From Cunninghamia lanceolata (taxonomy: Eukaryota; Streptophyta; Pinopsida; Cupressales; Cupressaceae), in assembly GCA_027924645.1 (NCBI GenBank), contig BSBN01000334.1:3410001-3474000 (forward strand): a DNA stretch of 64,000 nt, in the 5' to 3' direction. Positions 45,913 through 58,359 of this stretch are shown here, piece by piece; the first letter of the stretch is position 1; each line of letters begins with the position of its first letter. The notes under the pieces are model-generated. The model was not told the origin of the DNA, made no database searches, and saw only the letters and a program-made list of their open reading frames with translations. The position numbers were made by a program, and so were the translations under genes.

Positions 45913-48900
45913 ATGGCTGACAAGTGGTTAGTTAAGTGTCAAGAGGAATTTAGTAGGCCCATGTTCTCTTCTCAGAGGGGGGTCCTGTTTAAATATGGAG
46001 CAATTACAGATACCCATCAAGGGAGCACCAATTTGGAAGCCTGGTCAGCTAGGTTGAATGATGGGAATGACAAAAGTCCGGTGCTAGATGCAGTGTTCGT
46101 ATCAGGAATGTGGAATGCTGTCAGTTTTCCATACTCTATGGAATCTTCAGAGCTAGTCATCGAATGTGCCCAGAATTATAACTCTGAGACAAGGCAAGTG
46201 ATGAAACATGGGAGGATATATGCAGACCTCTCCATCAAGGGTCTCTCCCAGACATTTGGATTGCCACTGGGCAGTAAAGTTAAGAGTGTGGACCTGAAGA
46301 AGTCTGAAAAGGAATATGAAGCCAACAAGAAATCAGCCAGGAAGAACATGTATCAATGGCGGGCTGAGAACAGTACATATCCTGCAGCAGCCAAACTTCC
46401 TGTGCACTTGTTCAAATATGATTTCAGTGAGGAATACCAATACATGATTGCACTCCTAAATAGAGTAACAGGCCAGCCTGATGCTGGTAGTTTTAGAGAC
46501 TGGATGTATGGAATAATCATGATGTGTCTATATTCAGACATCAAGCCACTATGGGGCCAGATAATAAGTGATGCTCTGCATGAGTAGCTGATGAACCTAG
46601 GAGGTTCAAATTTTGCATTCTATATGACATCTTACATTGTTTATTCTTGTGCTTACAAGGGCACTTTTGATGCTTTAGTTACAGATGGGAAGCTTACAGG
46701 CACAAATGCTGCATATATCTGGGATCATCATCCCCAGCTGCAAAGAACCAATTATCTCAAAGATTACAAATTGGTCAATGATGCATTCTCCATGCATCTG
46801 GTGAGGACCATGGAAGAGGATAGAACAAAGAGATTGAGCATGGAGGCTCAAGATATAGTTTATAGGCATGGGGCCTAATATATACAGTTTGCAACCTTTT
46901 CATACATAAGGGTTGAAGGTTTTGAGGGACATCCCTTGATGCTCCCAAGGTATCCTACTGATGCAGTGATATTAATGGAATTTATCAGGCAGGGCTCCAC
47001 AATGATAAAAATGTACAAGGATGCCAAGAAGCTGCCACCAATTTTGTTCCCAGTCAGCATCAGCTGCTACATGTGCCCTGACTCAAACAATATAAAGAAG
47101 GTGATGGTCACCCTAAATAAAATGAATCTGCAGCCTTTTCCACTAACGAGACCATATGATCCTAACGGTAGGATGCAGAAGATAATGGGAAAGCCTATTC
47201 ATCAGAGGCACCTAGAGGATTTTTGGGTCGACTGTGAAGATGAGGTAGAGGCCAAAAGAAGAAGGTATCAGAGGTTAACTCTAAACCAAATTAGAACTTT
47301 TGATTGCATCTCCCTTCCCCAACAATTAAAGAAGGATGATGGCAGAATAATTGTAGACAAATATGAGCAAAAGAAGATATATAATGACACTATCTCTGCA
47401 CCTAACCTCACCATGCAAGAAGACATATCTTTGGACCCCTTCATTGCCAGGACCATACAGCTAACTCAAGCTTGGGTTGATGACTAGGTGGAGGCATTGA
47501 AAAAGAAAGGTGTTGCCATTACGGTGGACAACAAGAAGAAGGGACAGGATATCCCTGGGGATGAATATGATGACTTCCTAAATGAGAAGAGGAAGACCAA
47601 GGGAGATAGAATCCCTCCACCACAACAATAGAGAAAAAGACCCCCAAGGGGCAAGAAGGTGGCTAAAGAACCCAAAGGGGTTATAATCGACAGGGCAGTA
47701 TTTGTAGCTGAGGAGGCAGCAGGATCAGGATCAGGATCAGAATCAGCATCCCCTCCAAAGAAAGAAAAGCCCAAGAAGAGTAAGATAGTAGAGGCTGGAA
47801 TCACTGAGACCCTAGAAGAGGGTCAATCCTTAAGAAAACCTAGAGAAGAGGATATCCTCATGGAGGAAGAGCCTGAAGAAGAAGAGGCTCCATTAGTTAT
47901 AAAGAGGAAGAGAAAAGCTCCACAGGTGCCGGTAACCACCCCACCTAAGAAACAAAGAAACTCTATGAGAGGTGAAATAAAACAAACCCCTACACTATTA
48001 CAAGGGGCAACTAGTGAAGTACCTAAGGAACTTCAGCATAATGTTCCACTTCCTACCATCATCAAGTTCAAAACTAAACTTGCAGAAGAACAAATGAAAG
48101 AAACTGATCAGACACAAGCAGAAGGTCATGTCTCGTTAGATGAGACAATAAACTTGTCTGATGATGAGGTCATGCAGGATGCGGCTGTACAAAAGATGGA
48201 AACACTTGCTACTGGTACAAGCATGACTCCTCACAAGCCTCCACCCGTTCAAGCTGTACTTGAGGAGATGAAGCAAGTGGAAGAAGAGAAAGAAAAAAGC
48301 CTAGAGTAGGTAGCTCAGGAAATGGGGCTAGATATATTAATTACAGAGGTGACAAGTCCTGTAGTGGTAGACCTGACTGAGAAACAGGATGCAAGTCCTG
48401 AACAGCCAACAGGATCACCTAATAAGGAGCACCCAGCAGAAGAAATAGAGATGGCACAATCAGAAGGCCATACTCTGGAATTGTGACAACAAAGTCCACA
48501 TGATACATCAACGGAACCTGCTATAGTAGAGGTTCAAGAAATGAAGGTTGATAAAAAGGAGGAAACAATAGAGGATCCAGCTGCCAAAATACAAGAAGTT
48601 GATAGTCCAGGCTCAGAACAAATAATGGCTGCAGAACAACCACCGGCACCTTAGGCAGGATCCACAGTATCCAGTGCAGTGGATAAACAACTAGGGGAAG
48701 AGTTGAAAATAGATGAAGTAATGACGGAGAAAGATCATGATCATCATGATCAACATACATATGCACCACAGGATTCCCCACACCGAGAGGATGCTCCTCC
48801 AGAGAAAGAAATTCCTCCACAGGAGGAGGTGCCGCAGGATCAACAACAAAGTAAGCATCAAGAAGAAGAAATGAGAAAATCACCATCTCCACAACATTTG

Positions 48901-50223
48901 CTAACAGAAATGGGAGATATGGGTGAACATCATGATGATGCTGAAAAACATGATTAGGTGCCTCCGTGGTTGGCAAAAGAAGTAAATATAGAGGAAGAAC
49001 TTGAAATTCAGGAATTTGATGTCTCCACCTTGTTCTCCGCAGATATAATGAAGCCTAGAAGGAAGGCCAGAATAACATCGGCCATCAAGAGAGATCCGGC
49101 AACCAGGAGGAGGACCGCACAAATTGCCATACCTACGATGGAGAAAGAAAAAGGTAAAATTACTATAGATGAATTTCAAATTAGCACAGTAGATATGGGT
49201 TTTGCCAATGAAGACCAAGAGGGTCAAGAGGGCAAAGACATTATTGATTCTTTGATCCAAAAGGTGAAAAGAGAGAAGGAGAAGAATAAGCAACACAAAG
49301 AGCACATTGCTCAGTTGCATGCCTACATAAAGAGGCTGACTACTCCTGATGACACTTCAACAGAACATGCAGTCCCATTGACTGCCATTTCTGAAGAAGA
49401 GGTAAATAAGTTAGACCTCATGAAACATGAGGCGTCTGTAATAAGAAAATGGATGTCATCCACATTGGATGATGCTATAGAAACAGTAAAGGCCTCTTTG
49501 CAAAGGTGGAGTATTTTGAGTGACTCTAGGACCAAGGTGGATAAATTGCAAATGCAGACTGGGAAAAGGTCTTACAAACTGGAAAGGGTCCTAAACCTTT
49601 TGGGAGAAATAAAGAGGATAAATCCTCAACTGCTTATCAGTAAGCAGGTATTGAACAGTAATACCACATTGTTGGTAGACATCTAGTACAAAGACATTCA
49701 GTTTGAATGTGGAGTCCTCAAAAGATGCAATAATAAGCTGAGAGATATCAGCATGAGGCTACACGATTTAATGGCCAAAGAGGTAGAGATACTAGAAACA
49801 TTAGAAGGAAAGGTGGAAGGGAAAATAGAAAATCAAGATGAAGAGTCTGCCATCAAAGCTCTACACAGTAACTTCCAATCAGAGGTAGATGGTCCACCTA
49901 TCCACTTGACAGAGGAACTTATAGATAAAATAATGTGGATCAAGGTCAAGATGGAGAAATATAATGAAACACTGCAGGATAGGAAAAACAAGCTGGATAA
50001 TAGTAGAGATAAGTATGAAGCACATAAGCATGCCATCATCAAAGCAAAGACTCAAGATGGTGGAGGAATAGATCAAGTTGTGCATTCATATGAGCAGATC
50101 CGGAACAGCATGTAGCCCCATATGCGGCATCATCATCATCAGGATAGCGAAAGTTCAGGAAGTGATGCACATGATGATGATCCACATGAATCAGCCGAGG
50201 AACATGATGAAGATACATCATAA
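45913..50223 (+). pseudogene. GypsyB accessory ORF, 1436 codons in one frame (unknown function)
   Basis: Starts MADKWLVKCQEEF at 45913 and ends at TAA 50221-50223. The same frame holds throughout, interrupted only by ten stops (46585, 46876, 47485, 47629, 48307, 48484, 48652, 48955, 49684, 50113), eight of them TAG. Residues 1-530 look like a folded domain with IECAQNYN, SIKGLSQTFGLPLG and YIRVEGFEGHPLMLP. The middle (about 570-1000) is acidic and low-complexity, with nuclear-localisation-like KRKRK and PPKKQR near 47903-47960 and His/Asp-rich HDHHDQHTYAP near 48740. The C-terminal part (about 1050-1400) is a long charged coiled-coil-like region ending in a His/Asp/Ser-rich tail. No signal peptide or membrane segment, so it is not envelope-like. 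I do not recognise the family. The N-terminal part resembles the GypsyA accessory ORF. Confidence 0.8.
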
Positions 50224-51244
50224 AGGGGATATAAGCATAGGTAATATAGATAGTTGCCAGCTGGTAGCTTGTGCCATTTTTATAAAGATTGACAAAGTCA
50301 AGAAAATGATGACTGTAGATTTGCATTGATAAATCAAGATCGTAGATCTTTTGTAATGGATTCCTCACCTTATTCTATAAAAGGTGATGGAATGCCTTAT
50401 TGTAAACATTCAAAACTTAATTGAAATCTATTTGCTAAAACATTCAGAGCTCATTTCAAAGTTTTTGTATACATTTATATTTTTGCATGCTTAATGAATG
50501 AGAAGACTGTGTTGATTACAATTCATAGTAAATCTTGAGTAATTAGTGTATGATTTCTGGATATATGTGGTGATTTGTTACGTCCCTTGGAGTGCATGTC
50601 TACTTACATGTGTTGTCTTCATACAAATTCCTTTGAAGTTAGCATCAACTATATCTAGCTGTGGAATGTCCTAGTGAAAATATGGTTTGGTTTTCTTCTC
50701 TTCATGACAGTATCTAATATACATGTGGTTCAAAAGCTAAAGGTTCAACTTTAATTAGAAGCATTTCTTCAATTTCTTTTAAATTTCAGAGCATTTCATC
50801 TCCATAATTGCAAATAATTGATGATCTTAAGCAAATAACACAAATATGCGGACATCTCGTAGATAATTGCAAATATTTAGCATATTTGAATACAAAGCAT
50901 GCACAATTGAAAATGTCATGCAAAGATTGAAGCATTTCTGCATCTTTTCACCAAACAACTGCATAATATGACTTCTCTATAAAGAATTTCTACAGGAGAA
51001 TTGTGATGATGATAAACTTCCACGTAAGGCCCCAAAATGGAAACAGCAACTCACATTAACCTCTGAGTAACTTCAGACGATTAAGACCTAATCACCGGAG
51101 ACTTGGGATCATGCATTCTTTGAATTCATAGTATCTTTCAAGATGAATAAAGGTTAATGTGTACTTTTATTCTATGCTTGTTTGTGACTAACATCATAAC
51201 CAACAACTCTTAAGACAATTAATCATAGGGGATGATAATGCTTA
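50224..51244 (+). other. GypsyB 3' untranslated region
   Basis: About 1 kb between the accessory ORF and the PPT. AT-rich, no domains, no obvious repeats. Confidence 0.6.
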
Positions 51245-51256
51245 TGGGGGGAGATA
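51245..51256 (+). other. GypsyB polypurine tract
   Basis: TGGGGGGAGATA directly before the 3' LTR; primer for plus-strand synthesis. Confidence 0.85.
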
Positions 51257-54200
51257 TGTTACATCCCCAACTCATTATTTAGCTTAATCTTATTTTTGTA
51301 TAATAATCAGGATGATTAACCATAGTTTAATGATTAGATGTTGTGGAAATATCTGAATTAAGCATTAATTATGTGAATACTGACTAATGTTAGTTAGACA
51401 TGAGATTACATGTTCATATGACTATTTAACTATTATGAATAATGAATTAGATGATGATACACTAATCATCATTGTATGATGGTGAGTGTGAACAAGAAAT
51501 GAATCTTCCTTTGAAGATGGAAGGAGAGTATCATTCGGGAGAAAGAGATAGATGTCAAGAAATGGATCAAATTACCATCTGAGTAACGTATTTTATGTCC
51601 TTATGAACTCTTGTAATTTGACGTGATTCACATATTTTCTTTGATAGTCAATTTCCTTTATGAGTCATCATGTCAGTTTTGTTAACTCAATGATTGTTTA
51701 TGTCAAATCAACTAAACAATGTTCTTAGAACATCATCGCAAGTCAAGAGTTGGTTTCGTTAATTGATGAGAACTTTCTTGTTCTTTATTTCCAAACTGAG
51801 ATTTTAAATCTTATATTTTTTTATATTTTACCAAGGTTTATACCCATGTGAGGGGGCATGTTACTCGACCCCAAAACGCTATTCTATTTGTGTAACATCC
51901 TTTATTTTCTTTATGATGATAATCTTGGATAATATAGTGGTTATTTAACCCTTATTATTTTGATAAGGGAGATTATATAAGTTATTAATCTATGAACCTC
52001 TTTAGAGGTCGACCACCTCAGTATCATTGAAATATGTATATAATTATATTATATTATCCACATATTTGGTTACACTCAACACCCATCACCCACAAGGAGT
52101 GGGGAGAAGGAATATAGGCCAAGTGGTAGCCTTGTTGGAGCTTCCTTCGTAGATTGGCTTGTTAGTGGACTGCACGTGGATCAAAAGATCCTGTGAGGTG
52201 GCATTCTAAGAATGCATACAAAGAACTTCATTTTTGGCTTTGGTATTGATGATGCCATTGAGAGGAGGCATTATAGTTTATTTATTATTGTTATTTTATG
52301 GTTCTCTCGGTAGAGCTCGAGGAAAAAAAGAAAACAAAAGAACTTAAGTGAAGTCTAAAAAGGGATTACTATAGCAGTACAGGAAGAGCGAGGAGGCTTG
52401 AATTGGGTGCATAAGATAATGATTTTTGCAAGAAAGAAATAACATTGTGTCGTAGTTACAGGTATGATATTTTGATAGATAATGGCTTATAATGGTGGTT
52501 AATAAAATTAAATCCCTCTAATAATAAAGAATGTCGACTGTGTCAACTTGACATAGATATTAACATATGCTCTTGGCATGAAAATCCATACACATATATC
52601 TTTAATGAGTTTCTCTGTGGCAATAGAGTGAATGTAAATTATTGTCGAAGGCTCAAGAGGCTACACGTATTCTTTTATGATGTTCTTTGAAGCTTTTAAA
52701 TTTTGATGTCATTCAGCCAACTAGAGGTCATATTATCTCTGTTGGTTATGTTGAAATGCATAAGACAACTGAGAGGGGGGGTGAATCAATTGTCACAAAA
52801 CTTAAACAATTTATGCATCTTAAAACATCATCCACTTATTTATTGTTATTATGATTAGAACATGGAAACGTAGAATCAGTAATTTTGACACAACTACAAG
52901 ATCATACACAATGGACACCAGATTTTTACATGGAAAACCCTGTAAAGCAAAAACCCATAGTGGGGGTTAACCCACAAGATTATTATGTAAAGCACAATAC
53001 TAAAAATCATAGGCTCACTACCCAGAGCTTACTGCTCAAAGAGGCTCACTGCCAAGGGGTGGCTCACTACACCAAAAGAAGGCTCATTGCCAAAGGGGTG
53101 AACTAAGATAACAACATCTACTTCATGCCAAAGTTTAGTTCCATTGATGTGCAAACAACTATGCTCTACTCTGCAACTAATTCACCTTATCTTCACATCT
53201 TCACACTTGGATACATTTTCACAACTCAATTACAAGTATTTATACACTACATCAACCTTGGAATAATCATCAACGTTGGCTATACAATCATCAACCATCA
53301 GAACAATCTCCAAGATTAGCATTACAAACATACATAAAATAGGTCTAGACCTAATACAAAATTAGCTAAGGAAAAGATGTAAGAATGTATCCAAATCACG
53401 CCATGCCTTAGCTAGGACTCAAACATACAACACGCTTCTATAGTCTTCAAGAGATCTCCGCAATCATTGGGATTAAACAAGTTGGCTAAGACTGGTTGCA
53501 TGCTATGTTATCTGGGAATAAATTTCAAACATGACCTTCATTCCTTAATCCAGACCACTGTAAAGGTAGGGACACAATTAGGAGGCATCCGCAAGCACGT
53601 TGTAATTACCAGGAGCAACCGCACAAACTCTAGCTACTTAATCCATGAGATTCTTCACACTAGAGCACGTGAACTTCACTGTCTTGAACTGTCATAAAAG
53701 AAAGATAGCTTGCGGACTACCAAATCATGAACCATTGTAGTTTTAGTCACTTATCATCATCCTAGACTTCCCTCTATAACCATAGAGCAAAATACTTCAA
53801 TGTGGAGGAATGCGAAGCAAAATAGTTTCTCCCTGTCACCAGTGAATAATTAGAAAAAGTAGGTTTTACTCTAGTGAATGTAACTCACTCAATTCTTCAT
53901 ACCAAAGGCTCAAACTCAAGATTTAGCATCTTCAAACATGCCTCTAAATAATTCCCAATCCACAAACCAAGATCTTCAATCTATAAGAAATGTGGAGCAA
54001 TCTTCTAGACTGTTCTTCAGTATGCAACTCACTGTCTTCACTGTGATTCATTGTTTCCTTTCTGATTCTTTCGGAGGGGATAATTTTCTCAATGTCCTCA
54101 ACATATAGGGCTTCTAATCAATCAAAAGATAATGATACAGTTGACACCAATGACAACACCAATTGGGCACATACTTACAACAAGTAACACATGCAAGAAC

Positions 54201-55818
54201 GTTGCATGATGTTAACTAGACTAAACTATTATCGAGCCATGAATCTTTTTATCAATGTTTCCTTATAATTGTTCAATAGCCGATGAAGCATGAAGACATA
54301 GTATTTGATAATGAGCCTGATTGGGCATTAATTTCTAATGAGTATAAGCTGAGGATATCGGCATATGATATTGATACTTCAAAACTATTCTTGTAATAAT
54401 AAGTATGGTCAAACCATATAATAGAAACGACCATTCTATACTTAGTGGTAAACCTAAGTTTGGTGTGCACTTAGTACTTTATCATATCAACTTGAGGTAA
54501 ACTATGTCAACCTTCGATTGTCTTATAATGGTATTATTTGTGCATATAATGCATGCCAAAGTTATAATGACTTCTCATGGAAGTGGGAAGGTTAATATAG
54601 ACATATTGTTGTCTTCTTGGAAGCCATGATTGTATGCCATATTCCCTAGAGGAAACTTAATCTTTGAAATGTTCTTTTTTAAAAGAATAAATCCTAAGTT
54701 ACTATTAACTATGTTGTATATAAGAAAGTGAATGCTATATTTGTGAATGGAAAATATTTCTTATTGAGTATATGGTATTAAGAGGATCTCTTGAGATAGA
54801 ACTTTTAAAAAAGATCAACTCTATGAGTCATATTAAGTATTCCTTTGATGATATGAATTAAGTATAAACCTTGATATTAGGTAAATAAAGTAGACACCAA
54901 CCAGGTAAGGTTAGGTGTTGAAAACATGAATGAACTTATTTGTTTATGAAAGTGCGAGAGAGTGTAATGTGGAGTCACAAGTTCCATGTTGCCTAAGCAA
55001 CAAGACCCTTGGGAATGGGTTTTGAAAATAGGAGTCGAATGTCCAAGGAATGGATAGAGACATTTTAAACTTATCATTCTAAGACCAAGAAAGGTCAAAT
55101 TATGGTTACTGTAGGACATGATAGCTTATAAGTCAAGTCAAGGTGTTGGACATACGACAATGTTCATAGCATAATATATATGTATGTAAATCATTGGCCA
55201 AAGTAATGCATCCGTCTCTGTATGCATTGTCGGTCCATAGTTCTCTAGATGGCATAATGTCTGCAATAGTGTCATGCATAGTTAGAGTGGATCTATAGTT
55301 ACATGATCATGAGGCATTATGAAGGACACGACACTAGATACTCAAATGGCAAACCTAATGGTTCCTTATATCTATACCTTCTGTGAAGGGTAGGGCCACT
55401 TCTAGGTAGGAAGTTGTGCAGGGGATCGCCAGTCTGTGATTGGAGGAAAAGTAGTCAGATGATGCTCTCCTTCCCAAGAAGAAGACAAGCTGAGGCTTAT
55501 GAAGACAAATGTCATATGTTCTAGATACAGTGTTTTTCTCAATATGACTTGATAGTCAGTGATTGTGTATAATTTAATTTTTGATGCCTTGAGCATAACT
55601 TTGTACATGCATAGTCAATGTTATTCACTAATGAGAGATCATTGGATATTGTAATTTTAATTTTTGTTATATTCTGGTAAAGAATAACATGCTTAATTAT
55701 TGTAATGATAATGATTCATTCTTGTTTAACTATGCTCTAGATAATTATGATGTATCCTAATTCCTGTTAAGATGAATATTTATGTTTAAGCATGAGTATT
55801 ATGGAATGTGATGTTACA
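51257..55818 (+). repeat. GypsyB 3' LTR, interrupted by a solo LTR
   Basis: Starts TGTTACATCCCC and ends GATGTTACA. Two parts, 51257-52748 and about 54188-55818, match 35943-37431 and 37432-39072 of the 5' LTR; the junction word GTTATGCATGCAAG of the 5' LTR is where the insertion sits. Confidence 0.93.
52749..54182 (-). repeat. Solo LTR of the CopiaA family
   Basis: 1434 bp in reverse orientation. The left edge TGTTGAAATGCATAAGACAA and the following AACTGAGAGGGGG match the reverse complement of the CopiaA LTR end. The right edge GGGCACATACTTACAACA matches the reverse complement of its start. TATTTATA at 53237-53244 is the reversed CopiaA TATA box. Flanks GGTTA (52744-52748) and AGTAA (54183-54187) look like a diverged 5-bp duplication of AGTTA seen in the intact LTR. 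A lone LTR is the product of recombination between two LTRs of a full element. Confidence 0.88.
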
Positions 55819-55823
55819 ATAAT
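55819..55823. repeat. GypsyB target site duplication, right copy (ATAAT)
   Basis: Identical to 35938-35942. Confidence 0.93.
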
Positions 55824-56632
55824 CCCTTTTTCACTAATGTGGCCCAACTTCTAGTGCTAGTGAATTTTAGTTTTAACATAGGTAATATTACAACATGTAT
55901 ATGCATCATGCTTAAATAAAATCCCACATTGGGATCCCTTAGCTAGAACTATATTCCCTACACACAAATTACAATTTTTCTTTTCAAATGTGAGATGCAC
56001 TCTAACATTATTAATATTATAAATAGAAATAAAATTACATGCCAATTCTATAATGTGTGGCATGTCAATGAGCGATTTTGCTCTCCCATCATTGAAGAGA
56101 AGTTTTAACTTTCCTATCTTATCAATTTGATATGAATTCTTTTCATCAAGGAACACCTCACGACCATCATATGATTTATATGAAAACCACTTCCTATGAC
56201 AAGTCATGTGGTGTAAAGCACCTAAATAAACTAACTAGGAGTCATTACTAGTAATGTTGGCTAAAATGAACAAAGCATCATTTTCATTATTAGAGGATTT
56301 ATCATTAGAGGAATGTTTAGCAAAAAATATTTTTTCTACATTCCCTTTATACATCACATTGTTTCTTGTAGTTACAACATTATTTCAACTCTTACCACTA
56401 GTTTTAGACTATTATTTTTACTTAGATATCACATTATCACCATTTTTCTACCACGTTTTTGCTGGAGTCTACCACATACATTAGAGAATCCTTGGAACAA
56501 TTATCCATAGATTTCTACCTCATTTATTTTCAAATAAAAGTACTAAGAAGACTATCTATCATAGGCTTTGTACACCTCAAAATGTGACTCAGCACACAAG
56601 CACAGAAAAGTTAGATTTGACATAGCACATGG
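55824..56632 (-). pseudogene. CopiaBC piece 3: gag end, protease and GAG-pre-integrase
   Basis: Minus strand. The protease region near 56207-56240 reads WLVYLGALHHMTCHRKWF; the family box is a DSGA type, and here Tyr-Leu replaces Asp-Ser, so the protease is dead. The 116-codon frame 56207-55857 continues with GREVFLDEKNSYQIDKIG, IIELACNFISIYNINN and VLAKGSQCGILFK, the usual path to GAG-pre-integrase, which ends KLGHISEKG near 55830. The next residues lie beyond GypsyB in piece 2. The gag remnant continues rightwards to the CopiaD LTR at 56633. Confidence 0.8.
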
Positions 56633-58073
56633 TGTTGAACACCCAGGATACTGAGAGGTGGGGTTGAATTAGTATTCTCTTAAACCATTTACACATCTAA
56701 CTTTTTAATCCATTTAGCATATTCAATTGTAGTAAAAGAAATTAAGCATAAAGCATGCATCCACAATTCATAACAAAATAACACCAAGATTTTTATGTGT
56801 AAAACTCAAAACAGGAAAAAACATGATGATGATTAGCTCATAGTATATATTAATGAGGCAACCAGTTAAGGTTGATACAATTGGTGGACTCACTGTCAAA
56901 GAATGCTCATTGCAGATGGCTCTCTACCAAAGGACTCATTGTCTTAAAAGAGAATGGGTGGCTCACTCCCAGGTTTGAACTATTTACAATTGCATCTAAC
57001 ACATGCATGAAGTACAGTTCCAGTAAAGCTCTAAATAGTGATCATATTGTTCTGAATTACCAAACTGCTCTACTCTCCATACACAATCTTCATCCAAAAT
57101 GCCCTTAATGCTTTTCATAGATCACATCTCTATCTCACATCATTTAAACATTGAAAACATTTCTTCATATATATCCACTTCTTTGACAACATTATTAGGT
57201 TAGCCTAATTGGATATAACATGCAGAACATGCCATACATAACCTGTCAGTCTGAAAACTTCACACACACTCCACACCAAGATTCAAACTTTGAGATAGGT
57301 CGGAATGGACCTAAAATAGCTCCCACTTAACTCCATAAAACATATTTATGTTCTGCACAACATCAACATCTTCAGGTTAGCCACACTAGCAAGACAATAA
57401 TACTGTAACCTGTCTGTCATTTTACAAAACTGTATGTGGACCTCAAAAAAGATTTAAACTTAAAATATGCATGATTCAAATATCCATAAAATTATCCTTA
57501 AATCTGCACAGCAAATAGTTCACCTAGGGTGAAATGCGGAGTGTCTCAAATCAACACTGACACTGTTAATGCACTATTTATTCAAATTGTGATACTCAGA
57601 CAACTCTAACTTTCATTTAGAAGAATTTCAAAACTTGAAACTTCATATTTACAATATCTAAACATGTGTTTACAACCCCTTACAACTCCATAGATACATA
57701 TTCTATACTAGAGGAATGTGGACAAAAATACTGAAACTCTGTACATTGAATGCAGTATACTGACACTTAGCCAAAATTCTCAACATGTTCCTTACCAGAT
57801 TAGATCTTTTTGCATAGTTGTCTTCTAAGAAGGAATAGATGAATCTATATAGAAGAGGATCAAACCATCTTGCAAAGTAGAGACCCAACCTAAACTACAT
57901 CATAACAAAGACAATGTTAACATCAATGACAACACTGTAAAGCATAGTTGTATATTCCTTGTGCTCATGGTCATGTTATTAGTAGCAGCATCAATGATAG
58001 AATACATTTTGAAGGATATTCTTCTAACAATATCTTCCTTTGTCATTGATGGCAACTTGCCAAACTATCTTCA
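56633..58073 (-). repeat. CopiaD 3' LTR
   Basis: 1441 bp. Plus-strand edges TGTTGAACACCCAGG and CTATCTTCA. Aligns with the start of 62801-64000 (shared TGTTGAACACC, TGAGGCAACC/TGAGGCACCC, TCATATATATCCACTTCTTT). Confidence 0.9.
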
Positions 58074-58359
58074 AAACCTCCCCCCTTTGACATTGAGTGT
58101 AAAGGTTGTAAATAACTGTCTTTACCAAATCTCCCCCTATGTGCATAATTTGAAATGTTTGAATTGATTCCCCCCTGAGAAATATATATACAATCTAAAA
58201 TCATGACTTGACTCCCCCTAAATCATGTACCAGAGGTGGAACCAAGAAGGTGTTGTACTGAATACTGCTCTAAACCTCCTGTATATATATAAGAAATCTG
58301 AAGTAGATCAACTTTACATGCATAAAAAGAGAAAACTTCTATCAGCGAGATGAAAGAAG
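58074..58359 (-). other. CopiaD polypurine tract region
   Basis: On the minus strand TCAAAGGGGGGAGG (58090-58077) precedes the 3' LTR. More purine runs (GGGGGAG or GGGGGGAA type) lie near 58132, 58170 and 58210, like the repeated tracts of CopiaA. Confidence 0.75.

Larger units (their letters stand above)
35943..55818 (+). mobile_element. GypsyB: Tekay/Del-like chromovirus with giant accessory ORF
   Basis: 19.9 kb including a 1.43 kb solo LTR inserted in its 3' LTR. Order: 5' LTR, PBS, gag, protease, RT, RNase H, integrase, chromodomain-like tail, a 1.6 kb leader with motif clusters and a likely intron, an accessory ORF of 1436 codons, PPT, 3' LTR, with a perfect ATAAT duplication. The RT wording ([35 protein letters not shown]) is that of Tekay/Del chromoviruses, which normally end after integrase-chromodomain. 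The extra region of about 6.5 kb between pol and the 3' LTR is the unusual part. Coding genes contain stops. Confidence 0.92.

Noticed and set aside
47484..47804. 106-codon antisense frame
   Set aside because: Shadow of the GypsyB accessory ORF; composition mirrors its repeats.
45913..50223. Accessory ORF as an envelope gene
   Set aside because: No signal peptide, no membrane span, no cysteine-rich ectodomain; acidic and coiled-coil composition instead.
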